Shown here piece by piece: positions 34,973 to 48,340 of a DNA stretch of 53,500 nt. Where the stretch lies: the NCBI GenBank assembly GCA_016946835.1, contig JACVTC010000123.1:154001-207500 (forward strand). Direction: 5' to 3'. The stretch is from Neocallimastix lanati (nom. inval.) (lineage: Eukaryota > Neocallimastigomycota > Neocallimastigomycetes > Neocallimastigales > Neocallimastigaceae). The notes under the pieces are model-generated. The model was not told the DNA's origin. It worked only from the letters and a program-made list of their open reading frames with translations, and did not search any database. Numbering within the stretch: the first letter of the stretch is position 1; the number at the start of each line of letters is the position of its first letter. Position numbers and translations under genes: made by a program.

Positions 34973-37900
34973 GAAAACTTAGAGAATATACCTCTCGTGC
35001 ATTTTCTTCTGTATTAATATTTATTGTTTCATTAGTTGAAAAATCAACAGAAGTATTTTTTATTTTATTATATGAAGGAGGAGGAGGTGCTGGTTTTGCT
35101 GGTGATTTAGGTATGCTTTGTGACATATTTTTTATATTATTTGCTCTTTTATTAGTAATTAATTTTGAAGATTGCTTTTCATTATTAACATTTGAATTTG
35201 ATCCATTTGAATTTGATTCATTACTTTCATAAGAGTAATATTTACTATTTAATCCTATTAATTCTTCGGTTTTTTTCTCTTTAATACTTTCTTTTTCTTT
35301 TTCTTTTTCCTTTTGGATTTCTCTAATTTTATTTAAATCTAAATTATCTAGATCTTTATCATTAAAATTATTAACATTAATATTTTCAAGTTCAAAATTA
35401 ATCAATGATAGTGCTGCAGCATCACTTTTACTAAAACATCTTGGATTACGTTTAGAATGTCTCTTTATTGATCTCTTATAATGTGAAAAACTACTAGATT
35501 TTTCATGAGTTAGATCATATTCCTTAATATTTTCATATATACTTTCATCTACTGAAATTAATCCATTATTAGAAATATTAGTAATATTACTTTCATCATT
35601 ACTACTTTCTTTTTCAAAATCATTTTCTATATTATTAGCTTCGTCTATATCATTGTTTTCTTTTTCATCATCAGTTTCTTCCATATCATTGTTTTCTTTT
35701 TCATCATTAGTTTCTTTCATATCATTGTTTTCTTTTTCATCATCAGCTTCTTTCATATTATTGTTTTCCTTTTTATCATTAGTTTCTTCCATATCATTAC
35801 TTTTTTCAGGGTTATTATTAGTTACATCATTATTATTTTTCTGAATCTGTATTTCATATTCTTTTTCATTGTATTCTTTTTGAATTTCATTTTCATCGTC
35901 GCTTTCTTTTCCTTTCAATGGAATAAATTGTTTCTGTTCAATTTCACTATCAAAAGTATCATCATCTTCTTCAGTATTTCCATTATAATCTGAATTTTCT
36001 TCCTCTTTTGAACTTCTTTCACTATTACCATCATTCATATCTAATGTTTCATTATTTGGATCATCTTCTTTATTTTCTATTTTTTCATAGAAAATACTAT
36101 AATTTGAATTAGTATATTTATCATTGCTATAATTACTTCCTTTTGACAGCATGCCATCACTATCATCAAATGTTTTATTGATAAATGCCATATTTGACTC
36201 AAAAGTATTTTTATTAGTTTTAATTATCCTACTGAAATTTTTTGAAAGTGATGTTTTTGATTCTTTATCTTTATAATTTTCTAATTTTTTATTTAAGAAT
36301 TGAGATGGATCATTTTCATCATTTAGATTTGTAGTACTCATATAATCTTTTAAATTAGATTCTTCATCCTCCAATTTAAACTTAATATTACTTTTTGGGC
36401 CTATCGTATTAAATTTTTTAGATTTACCTTTTATTATTGGTTTTGATGATACCATATTTACTATTTCTTCGTTTGTTAAATAATCATTATCATTGTTTTT
36501 TGATTCATCTTTACTATTATTGTTATTTTCTACTATTTTATTATCTAATAAAACTTTGTCAGTACTATAAAAGATATCTTTATTATTTACATCATTTACA
36601 TTTTCATCATAATTATTTTTGTTAGAAATTTCATTTTCTATTATTTCTATTGTTTCATCATTTTTATTTATATCATCACTATCTTCACTAACACCGCTTG
36701 CAGCATCGAAATATAAACTTTCTTTACTAAGTTTACTTTTATGTTTTAAAATTGAATCTATATCTTCAATTGAGCTTATAAGGCTCATACCTTCATCTTC
36801 ATCATCTAACTCTGAATTATTATAAGATTTGTTTTCTGAATTCATTGAATTATTATTATGGTGATATTTTTTTTTCTCTCTTAAGCCTAATAACATTAAA
36901 TTATAATTTGATAAATATATATATATATTATTATATTCAATAATTAAAAAAATTAAAAATTATTATATTATTATTGATAAAATTGATTTATCTATTAATA
37001 CCTTGATCATTATTAAAAGTGATTTTATCATTAGAATTTTTATTCAATGTTTTATGTGATGCTGAAAGTGAGTCATATGATTCCTCATTGATTGTTTCCA
37101 TGTTGTTAGTATTATCAGGAGATAATTCTGAATCTTGATTACATACATTAGGGCAGGTATAACTATCATCACTACTTTCAGCAAAATGATATTTAAATCC
37201 TTCTTCCTCTCCATCATCAGTAGTTGTTGGCTCAATTTTTGACATACTATTACATTTATCTATATTAAATACCTCACATTCATGATATTCATCTGATTTT
37301 ATTCTTTCACTTCCTGATTCATCCTGTAAATCACTTTTTTTTTTCTCTAGTTTTAATACAGATAAACTTATTGAACTTTTCCGTTTTTGAATTTTGTCCT
37401 TTTTATTTTTATAAGCATATTGAAGTTTTGAAAATAATAATTAATATATATCATTTCTTTTAAATAAGTATATATTATTTTAAATTTTAAAAGTATTGAA
37501 ATAAAAAAATGTTTACTTTAATATGATCTATAAATATTGTTTTTATTATACTATTTCTCCTCTGTAAATTAGAATTTGCAGCATTATTTAATACTTCATT
37601 AATACTAGTCTATAAAATTGGATATTGTGTATATAATAAATAAATAAAAAAAAAAAAGTTTTCGTTAAAATTTTAATATCTTATCTATACATTATTTTTT
37701 ATTTAAATATTTAATTAATTAGAATAAATATGACATACATATGACTGTGGTAACTCAGATATAACATTCATTGAACCATCTAAATTTTTAATAATCGCAC
37801 TCTCATTATCTATTCTTTATTATTAAATATTAAATATATAATAATTATGAGTTAATATTTTTATTTATAATTAATATATATATATATATTAATAATAATA

Positions 37901-39195
37901 TAATTACTTTTCTTCATTATCACAACTAATAATACCCTATATATATATAAATTAAATAATATTAATAATGAATAATTATGATAATAATAATAACAATTAA
38001 TATTTAATATTTAATATTAATACTATAATTAAAAATTACTTCTGCTGTATCTCTTTCAGTTTTTCGTATTTTTAAAATATTTTTATATATTTCTGAAGAT
38101 ACAACTGTAATATTTAAATTAACCATTTCATCGTTTGTTAATTCAAAAAGATTGGGTCCAAATACAATACTTAAATTTGATAAATTCATATAATTAGTTT
38201 CACAATGATCATTAATTATTAATACAAACTGATTAATATAGTTTAGTGTTTCATGATGATTAAGAGGTAATTCTCTTAATATTTCTTTCATTTCAATATT
38301 AGTTTCTTTAAAAATTATGATTTATATAATATAGAAAAATTAAAGTATTATTCTTTAATATTTTCTGCTAGTACTATTGTATAATATACATATAGGATAT
38401 AATAAATTTACTTGCATCTTTAAGTTTTAAATATATTTTATAGGGTATAATTCTTCCTGACATTTCAGCAAGAAAATTTTTAAACAATCCAGATACTAAT
38501 ATTGCATCTTCTTTTTCATACTTATCCAAATTTAATTTCCCTTCTTTAATTTAATAAGTAGTGAAAATTTTTATTTTAATTATTTTTTATAGTAATAATA
38601 ATAATAATGATTACAGAATAATAATAATTTATCTATAAAGTAAAATATAATTTATAATTCATATATATTTAGTTATTATATTTTTAAAAATTTGCTTTAT
38701 AATTCTATACCATCTTCCATGATTTTTTTTGCTTTCTTTAAATCTTTTACTGATGAATTTTTTCTAAATATACCTTCAATAGTCCAAACTTTTATTAATT
38801 TTATTGTTATTGTTGTTGTTATGATTGTTATTATGATTTTTTTTCATTTTATATTTTCAATGAATTAAATTTTATTGCAATAAAAAATTAATATTAAACA
38901 TAAATTATTCAATAATTTATTTTTTTTTTTTAGATGATAAAATAAAGATACCTTCATGTTTAGTAAAAAATTGTATAAACTCTTGTATTTCTGGTGGAAC
39001 ATTCCTTACAGTATATCTTAATAGTATATCACTTTTTTTATTTATTTTTTTTGAAGCTTTTGAACTATCATTTGATAATATATTCGAGGAACTATCATTA
39101 TTTAGAGAATTATTATATGATTTTAATTCTTCTTCTGCTCTTTTTACTAGATTATCTAAACTATTGCCAAAAAGTTTATCTTTATTTCTCCCCAT
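33743..39195 (-). CDS. FAM13-like RhoGAP protein
   Basis: Fourteen exons read in frame from ATG at 39195 to TAA at 33743, giving about 1290 residues. Exons: 38952-39195, 38711-38788, 38412-38543, 38040-38305, 37908-37936, 37739-37814, 37517-37609, 37002-37398, 34992-36886, 34473-34841, 34281-34358, 34153-34196, 33900-34041, 33743-33772. Residues about 65-220 are a RhoGAP domain. WTIEGIFRKNSS carries the arginine finger (R90). ILVSGLFKNFLAEM and LSIVFGPNLFEL follow. The long exon 9 is acidic, Ser/Asn/Glu-rich and probably disordered. The C-terminus has two FAM13-type modules: RPNDLSKMT..EIMKEKKAIKQELL, then KNGRPIK..KDYLRYKELKKIL. The protein should stimulate GTP hydrolysis by a Rho-family GTPase. 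The 29-nt exon 5 and the 5' border of exon 8 are the least certain joins. Confidence 0.82.
35630..35815 (-). repeat. In-frame 36-bp (12-residue) tandem repeat in the RhoGAP gene
   Basis: Within exon 9 about five imperfect copies of the 12-residue unit NDMKETNDEKEN follow each other, with variants DMEETNDK and ADDEKEN. They are strongly acidic and lie in the disordered middle of the protein. The copies differ slightly, so the array is not brand new. Confidence 0.85.
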
Positions 39196-40199
39196 TTTAA
39201 TAAATAATGACTTTCAAATTTTTATAATTATTTTAAAATAACTTTATTGTATGCTTTATAACTTTTTTTGAAAATATTTTCATCCTTATTATAATATATG
39301 CCTTTCTATTATAATAATTTTGTAAAATAAATATATATACAAATATATTTTTATAATAAATAAAAGATTAATAACATTAGCAATATAGTGATAATAATAA
39401 ATATAATAGAGATAATGATAATGATAATATATGTATTGTTTTTTGCTTAATATGAATATATATATAAATTTATTTTGATAATATGAATATAATACATTAA
39501 TTTTTATCTAATTATTTTATCATGTAATTTTTTATTTGTATTTTTTTCCATATAATATACAAATTTAAGCTATTATATAATTACATATATCTATTTGTTT
39601 TATAGTTAATTTATATACGTGAAACTTAATGGTATTATATATATAAGAATAAATTAATTATTGAAATGAATGAACATTAATCTGTTAAATAGCTTGAAAT
39701 TAATTGTTAATAAACTGAATATAATTTGCTAACACCTTTCAGTTGTATATTTATTATATTTTACAATTTAGCATAAAGATATGTTCCAACTATTGATTAT
39801 ATCTATATATTAATATAGATGTTCTTTTTTTATGATATTAATAATACTAATAAAATAATAAAGAAATTGGAAAAAGTTACTTTTATTTGTATATTATATG
39901 TTATTAACTAAAGTATTACAATTTTACAGTATTATAATATGTATATAATTATTTAAAATAATAATATTATAATATACATTTTAAATGGTATTTAAAAATT
40001 ATTAATTTTAAATTAATATTATTATTTTAATAAAAAGAAGAAAAAATAAATACGTATAATTATTATTAAAGATTAATTTTTTTTTTATTAAAAATTTATA
40101 TTCATATTAAAATATTATGAAATTATATATTTTTTGATATATTATATCTTAATTTATTTTTTTATTTTTATTTTTTTTTTTTTTTTTTTTTTTAACAAA

Positions 40200-40430
<231 letters not shown>

Positions 40431-41463
40431 TAATTATTTTAATTATATTTCCTCTTGTGTATAAATATTATATATATATATATTAAACTTTAATAATAAA
40501 ATCTTATTTAATATTTAAAAAAAAGCTTTTTTTTAAAAAAAATATATAAATTGTTATATTTAGAAATACTTATAATTTTCATTTAATTAAAAAAAAAATC
40601 CACAATTTATATTAATGTAAAATTTATAAATTTTAATTTTAATGAATAAGAATATTAAATATAATTTTTTTATAAATTATTATATTGATTTATTAATTAT
40701 AAATTTGGGATAAATTATTAATTAAATAATTTAAAACAAACATTCCAGATTAAATTTTTTATATATGAAATTTTTTATGTATATAAATAATTTTTTCATA
40801 ATTTTTTTTATACATTTATAAAGTTTCAATTTTTAATTACATTAAAATATTTATATATCATACAGTAAAATTATTGAGATTATTATTTAATTTCGAAAGA
40901 AAATGTAGAATTAAATAAATTCTGAATTTAAAAAATAGTGTATATTAAATTTATTTTGTTTTAAAAATGCATTTAAAGGACTTCTTATATTAATTGGTTT
41001 ATTCATATTAAATCCATAATATAAGGTAAAGAAGAGTTGTAAAACGCATCACCAGAATCATGAATAAATTTTTAGTTGGTAATATTAAATATTTACTATA
41101 TTAGTAAATTCATAAATATAATATTATTAAAAATTAATATTTTATAAATACATATATATAATTACTCTAAAAAAAATTTTTTTTTTTTAAATATAATACC
41201 ATCTAATATATATTTTAAAATTGTGTTATATTTTTACTTGATATTATATTATATGTAAAATATTTTAAATATATTATTTCAATAATTATTTTAATATTAT
41301 TTTATGATATAATATAAGTAGCTAGATAAAAAATAATATATTAATTAATTTTTAAACTAAAATAAATCATTTCATATTTATCTTAAGAAAATTACTACAA
41401 ATATAATATTATTTTAATTCATTCGTAAATTATTATTACTTTTAATTTTAAATAAAAAATTAA

Positions 41464-41612
41464 TCTGAACATTACTATTATAAAATATCTTATAAAGATA
41501 ATATAGAAAATATAAAAAAATTATTCTCTAGAAAAAGTGTTGAAAAAGCATATAAAACAAAAGAATCAGCTTTACTAACAGCAGAACTACCAGTTGATTA
41601 TAAATGGAAATA
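41464..41612 (+). pseudogene. Short coding-like fragment, function unknown
   Basis: An open stretch from about 41464 ends at TAA at 41610-41612. It includes RKSVEKAYKTKESALLT and AELPVDYKWK. The mix of codons and the higher G+C resemble the end of a real exon, and CTCTAG at about 41536 could be a 3' splice site. I find no convincing upstream exon and do not recognise the family. It may be the last exon of an unseen small gene, or a relic. Confidence 0.3.
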
Positions 41613-42810
41613 ACATAATTAATTAGTAGTTAGTATATGGTAATATAATAAAAGTATGCAATTCTATATTTTTAATTTAATGAATTATTCAATTTCTAGG
41701 TATATTGTTATATAATTAATATATCTTAATTATGATGTTTCAAAAAGCAAAATTTATTTATTAGTCTATGTAAAAAATCCAATACTATAAATCGAACTAA
41801 ATAAGTCAACATTTAAGAATTTTTAAAAATATATTCTTAATATATGAACTTATTTTAGTTTATAAATAATTAATTTATAAGTAAATTTTATATAAAATAC
41901 AAAAGAGTTTTGGTACTTATGGATTTTTTAGTCAAAAAAAAATTAAATTATTATAACCATAATAACATACTCCAATATGTGTTTAATGTAAAATGAATTT
42001 TACAAGAATCATCTATAATATTTATTTGATATTTTATTGTTTTATTTATTTAGTTTTTTAATTTATGTAAATATATAATATATAGTATATGAAAGAAATT
42101 AAGTAATTAACCAATTAATATTATAATCATATAAATTAAAATAATAATTAATGAAAAACAGAATCAAGAAAAACAGAAATAATTAATAAAAGCACAAGAA
42201 ATCAAAAAGCAAATAAATTATAAAACATCTAACAAAAAAAATATTTAATGTATCATATATATATTATTGATTAGAAAATAAATATAATTAGATAGAATTA
42301 TAATTAGCAGGGAAGCAATTGGAACATTTTATAATTTTAATATAATTCAATACAACAGTTATAATGATATATTATAATATAAAAGTAATAATTTTATTTA
42401 CTAAAAAAAGTATTTCTTACATTACAATAATAATAATAATTTATTCATTGATAATTAAATTCATTTTATATTGCTGAAATTTGATATAAAAAGAATATAA
42501 AAATTTAAAATAAATTCAGTTTTTATTTATTTTTATTTAATATTATTAAGAATTTTTATATTATTTATTTCTTATATAAGAATATTAAATTTAGAATTAT
42601 AATATAATATGAAATTATTTTGTGGAAAATTATTAATATATATAAACTTCATTATCTTATTAACATAAATAAAAACATATAATTAAAAGTAATACGAAAT
42701 ATCAATATAGAAAAAAAATATATAAATTATTATAACTACAAATTAAACTCTTATTTCTACTTTTATTATCATTTATATTTCTTTTAATTTAAATATTATT
42801 ATATTTATCT

Positions 42811-43327
42811 TTATCTTTTCTTTTTACTTGACTGTCTACTATAACTATCTCGTCTACTGCTTCTCTCTCTACTATGATTATCTCGTCTACTACTTCTCTC
42901 TCTACTATGATTACCTCGTTTCCTACTTCTCTCTCTACTATGATTATCTCGTCTACTGCTTCTCTCTCTACTATGATTATCTCGTCTACTGCTTCTCTCT
43001 CTACTATGATTATCTCGTCTACTACTTCTTTCTCTACTATGACTATCTCGTCTAATGCTTTTTTCTCTACCATGATTTCTATCTCGTATATGACTTCTCT
43101 CTCCATTATGGTCTCTATTTTGTCTATGACTTTTCTCTTTACTATGTCTTCTCTCTTTGCTACAACCACAATTATCTGATTTTAAATATTTCTGGTTTTT
43201 GTTTAAATAGTCTCTCCAACAATCATTATATTTTTGATTTTTTGCAATATCTGGCATTTTTTGATTTTCAGCAATATTTCTAATATATATATTTATTATT
43301 TATATATTATTTATATATTATTTATAT

Positions 43328-43423
<96 letters not shown>

Positions 43424-44503
43424 TATTCTTATTGAATATTTAAAATCTTACAATGGTTCTTTAAATGGTCTATCAATCGAACCAAATCTTAATTGGCCCG
43501 ATTCTTTTTTACCACCAAATCCACCACCTAAACGTCTCGGAATCCAATCTTTCATTACTCGAGCACGTTCATAATCTATTAGTATTTTTTTTCCATCAAT
43601 TTGAATATTATCACCATTCTATAATATAATAAAAAAATTTATTAATTTATATAATTCTTTGAATTTTTAAAAATTTATATTTTAGTGTTTTAACAAGTAC
43701 TTTATATGCTTTTTTGCAATCTTTTTCAGTTTCAAATTCAACAAATCCATATCCTCTTGATATTCCGGTAACTAAAATAATATGATATAACAAGTTAATT
43801 TTATATTATATTATTATTATTATTATTATTATTATTTAAATAATAATGCAATAATTTATATTAATATAATATTATTAAAATAAATTATTATTATTTAATA
43901 TTTATTATTTATTATTTATTATTTATTATTTATTATTTATTTATTATAAATACCTATATCAAATACCACACGAACACTCTTAATTTTTCCATATTTTGAA
44001 AAAATATTTTTTAAATCGTCTTATTATATATAAATTTATAAAAATAAAGAATTTAGAATTTACTGTTATAATATATATTTATATCTTTTTTTCCTATTAC
44101 TATTATTGTTATTATCGTTTTTATTATCAATGTAATAATCATTAATAATTATATTGTTATTACTATAATAAATAAATATTCATACTTTCATTTGTTTTTT
44201 CATTTAATCGTCCAATAAATAATGTACTTAAAGCGTTTGAAGTTAAGCTTGATATTACAGGCTTTTTAATAGAATCTTAATATTTTTATTATTTGTAAAA
44301 ATTAAAAGCTATAATAATTAATAATAGTACACTCCATTTTTATAATAATAGATAATTTAAAAAAAATTTTATAGTTTAAATTTTAAAATATAAAACCGAC
44401 AATAAGAATTTAAAGCCCTTACAATTCCATGATCATGTGCAAGTGTGTCTGTTCCATCAATACTTCCTGCTAAAAGAGGATCATATTTTTCTAAGTACCA
44501 CAT
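42811..44503 (-). CDS. SNRNP35: U11/U12 small nuclear ribonucleoprotein 35 kDa protein
   Basis: Six exons read in frame: 44423-44503, 44186-44261, 43954-44019, 43701-43771, 43452-43618 and 42811-43279, giving about 309 residues. The start ([13 protein letters not shown]) matches the diagnostic N-terminus of the family. An RRM follows, with RNP2 TLFIGRL and RNP1 RGYGFVEFE at about residues 41-115. Then comes the signature [20 protein letters not shown] followed by [10 protein letters not shown]. The tail is an Arg/Ser/Asp/His repeat region. The protein is a subunit of the U11/U12 di-snRNP that recognises U12-type introns. A TAA right after DRPFKEPL (43449-43451) is read as part of a GTAAGA donor, because the family continues into a basic RS/RD tail and the downstream exon keeps frame. 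If that join is wrong the protein ends there, and the tail is a separate frame. Confidence 0.9.
42836..43060 (-). repeat. 33-bp (11-residue) RS-tail repeats in the 35K gene
   Basis: About six copies of an 11-residue unit, [11 protein letters not shown], are nearly identical at the DNA level. Variants are [11 protein letters not shown] and [10 protein letters not shown]. The array extends the SR-like tail well beyond the length in animal homologues and is likely to vary in length between strains. Confidence 0.88.
43325..43425 (-). repeat. (TTTA)n microsatellite in intron 5 of the 35K gene
   Basis: About 95 bp of TTTA units lie in the intron 43280-43451, next to the last exon. Confidence 0.93.
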
Positions 44504-44813
44504 TTTATTAAATATTCAAATAAAAATTTTAATTTGTTACATATAGTATTTTTTAATATTATTTATTTTTATTGAGTATGTATAATAAATTATTTTTAGA
44601 ATAAAAAAAAAATTATTCAAATAATTATTCAAAAAAAATAATTCAAATTTGATAAATTTTTTAATATATTAAATTTATTAATTATACATAAAATTTCAAA
44701 AATTACAATTATAATTATTGATTGGGTAATATATTAATTAATTCAATAGTTAAAATTACTTAGAATATTTTAAAAGTTAACTCTTGTACCTTGATAATTA
44801 AGTGGTATAAACA
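44504..44813. promoter_or_regulatory. Shared divergent promoter region, U11/U12-35K and DIS3L
   Basis: Only 310 bp separates the two start codons, which point away from each other, so both genes must take their 5' control sequences from here or from within each other. The sequence is A/T-rich without a motif I can name. Confidence 0.6.
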
Positions 44814-47755
44814 ATGCTATTTACAAATAAAATAGATAGAAATTTAATTATTAAAAATAAGAAGAATGTATTTAAGCATGTTGTCCGTGAACTTTATTTA
44901 AGAAATGGTATAATAAATTAATCGATTAATAAGCAATTAAAAAATAGTTTTATAAATTATAGAAATTTTTGTATACTTCAATTCATTAAATTATATTTTT
45001 GTATAACTAAATTTAAAAAAAAAAAAAAATATTTAATTAAATTATAATTTTATATATAAATTTTTAAATTATTTATATTAAAGATATTCCATGCTTATCA
45101 GAATGTTGTCCATTATCACAAAAATGTCATGAAAAAGTGAATAATATTTCATTCACATCATTATTGCAAAATGATTGTATGTATTTAATTCCAGATATAA
45201 ATACAATTGAATTATATCTTGAATTATTCGAACATGAAAATCTTAATAATATTATAATTTCCCAAACAGTTTTTGAAAATGTAAATATCATATTTTAAAT
45301 TTTATGTACTTCATAATAATAGAATAATACTTATTCTTTTTAAAAAATTAATCAAATTTTATGTATTTTAGATTAAACAGGATAAACAAAGAATTGTAAG
45401 GAAGTTATTAAAAACTCCCTTAAAACATTGCATTTATTTCAATAATGAAATGTTTATTGAAACATATTTAGAAAGAATGAAAAATGAAACTAGAGAGCAT
45501 AGAAATATGAGAGGTTATTATTATTTAATATGAATGTATATAAATTAATGTTTTTCTAAAATAGTTATTGCCTAATAAATTTATTACTTTTTAGAAATTA
45601 TTAATGTCGGAAAATGGTATTCCAATCATTTAAATGGAAAAATTCCAATTATAATATTAAGTGAAGAGGTAAATTTGGAAATTTATATATTTAATATTAA
45701 TAAAAAAATGCATTTATTCATAAAATACATTTAATATTAATTAAAGAATTTAGATGAATTTGATATTGACGATAAAAATATAATTGTTATGAATATGGAA
45801 AAGTACATTTCACATTTTTGGGAAAATGATGAAATATATACATTATTTCAATCATTAAAAGAAGGTATTATCATTGTGTAACAAATTTATCGGTTTATTA
45901 ATAAATATATAGTTTTATATATTACATCTTTTAATTCATAAATCATATAATATAATTTTATTATTTAATTAAAACTAAAGCAATAATGGATAGTAAGTTA
46001 CATGAAAATGAATTAATTACAAAAGGAATGTGTCCATCAACAAAATTTACAGAACATTTGGATGTTAGTGTATTAGAAGCTGGTGTTAAATCTGGAAGAT
46101 ATTATAAGGGAACATTATATGTTTCATCTAATAATACTGAAAATGCATACTTACAAGGATGTAATATATTAGATCCAGAACATCAAATGGAAATTACTAA
46201 TGGTGATAATGATATATTGATTGTTGGTCAAGTTAATAGAAATAGAGCTATTGATGGAGATGTTGTAGCTGTAGAATTACTTCCTGTTTCAGAATGGGAA
46301 GTTAAGCATAAAAAAAAGAATAATATCAATGAAATTCAAAATCAAAATATGAATATAGACGAAGAAAGAAGACCAACAGGAAAAGTAGTTGGTATTTTTG
46401 CAAGAAACTGGAGAACGTATGTTTCAACTATTCAGGTTCCAGAAAGTGGTTATTTTAATGGTTCGCATTTCTTAACATGTCCATTAGAATTAAAAATTCC
46501 AAAAATAAGAATAAAATACTCAAATGCTGAAAGAATTAAAGATGTTAGAATATCAGTTAGAATTGATAATTGGTAATATAAAATGATAATTTAAAGATTG
46601 ATAAACATGAATAATAAATTTAAAATTTAATATCATTAATTATCTATTATGTTTGTATAATTATTGATTATTAAGGCCTATTGATAGTAAATATCCAAAT
46701 GGCCATTATGTATCAATAGTTGGTCCATTAAATGATGTTAATACAGAAATTACTTCAATTTTAGTAGAGCATGGATTGAATTTCAATCCTAAATTTAATG
46801 ATTCAATATTAAAAAATTTACCAATTGATACACCAGAAAATCCTTGGAAACCAGATGAGGTAATATTACAATTATTTAATACAAAATAAAAAGATTATAT
46901 ATTAATTAATTAATTATATATATATATAATTTTTAAAGAATGAAATTAAAATGAGAAGAGATCTACGTAATAAAGTTATTTGTAGTATAGATCCTCCAGG
47001 TTGTCAAGATATTGATGATACTCTTTCATTTGAAAGGTTAGATGATGGGACTTTTGAATTAGGCGTGCATATTGCAGATCCATCCTTTTTTATACCAGAA
47101 GACTCACCGCTAGATGTTGAAGCAAGAGAAAGAGCTACAACAGTATATTTAGCTGACAGAAGATTTGATATGGTAAATTAAAGAACATATTCATTGAAAA
47201 TTTGATAATTATTCCTTATTAAATTTTTATTCTATTAAATTAATTTAATATTGTTATATATATATAATATTTAAGCTCCCAAAAGTTTTATCTGAACGAG
47301 TTTGTTCTATTAGAGAAAATGAAGATAGATATACAGTATCTGCTATTTTTAAAATGGATGAAAATGCCAACATACTTGATACTTGGTTCGGACGTACAGT
47401 AAGTATTTTTTTTTTTTTTTTTTTTTTTTTAATAATTTTAATTATTAATAGAAAATGTTACATAATAAATTCAATTAATTAATAATTAATTTATAAAAAT
47501 ATATTTCAAAAACAATGAATATAATAAAAGGTTATTCGTTCAACAGCTGAATTAGCCTATGAACAAGCTCAAAAGATTATTGATGGTGAAAAAAATATTC
47601 CTGGAATAAGTAAAATTCATATTTTATGAAACTTCTAATTTAAATATTTAATATTTAATAAAAAGAAATAACTTAAATAATTAAATATAATAAAAATAAT
47701 TTAACAATAGAATTAATATAAAATATTAAAAATCAAAAAAAAAAAAAAAAAAAAA

Positions 47756-47802
<47 letters not shown>

Positions 47803-48290
47803 GGTGAAGAATTAAGACAAAAATTAAGACCTTCTTTAGTAAATTTAACTAAATTTTCAAGAATCATAAGAGTAACAATTTTATTAATATAATTTTGGAG
47901 AAAAAGATTTTTAAATATATTTTATATAATTTTAATAATTGTAATATTTACGTTAAATTATTTGATATATTTTAGGAGAGACGTATAGCTAAAGGTGGTT
48001 TAGAATTAGAAAGTTTAGAAGTTAAATTTAAATTTTCTGAAGGAAAAATTACCGATATTCTTCAAAAACAAGTTCTTGAAGTTCATAAGGTTGTAGAAGA
48101 ATGTATGATTTTAGCTAATGCTGCTGTTGGAGAACAATTATATAAATCTTTTCCAAATTCAGCATTATTAAGAAAACATCCATTCCCAGTTAAAAGTCAT
48201 TTTTCAAAATTAATAAAATCTGCACAAATGATGGTATTTTATAAATATATATATATATATATTTAGCAACTTAATTCATTTAAATAAATT

Positions 48291-48340
<50 letters not shown>

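Noticed and set aside
38789-38951. Possible U12-type intron in the RhoGAP gene (donor GTATCTTT)
   Set aside because: The donor is only similar to the U12 consensus GTATCCTT, and there is no TTCCTTAAC-like branch site near the 3' end.
43449-43451. TAA as the real stop of the U11/U12-35K protein
   Set aside because: It overlaps a good GTAAGA donor. The family continues into a basic RS/RD tail, and the next exon keeps frame. I keep this as the stated alternative.
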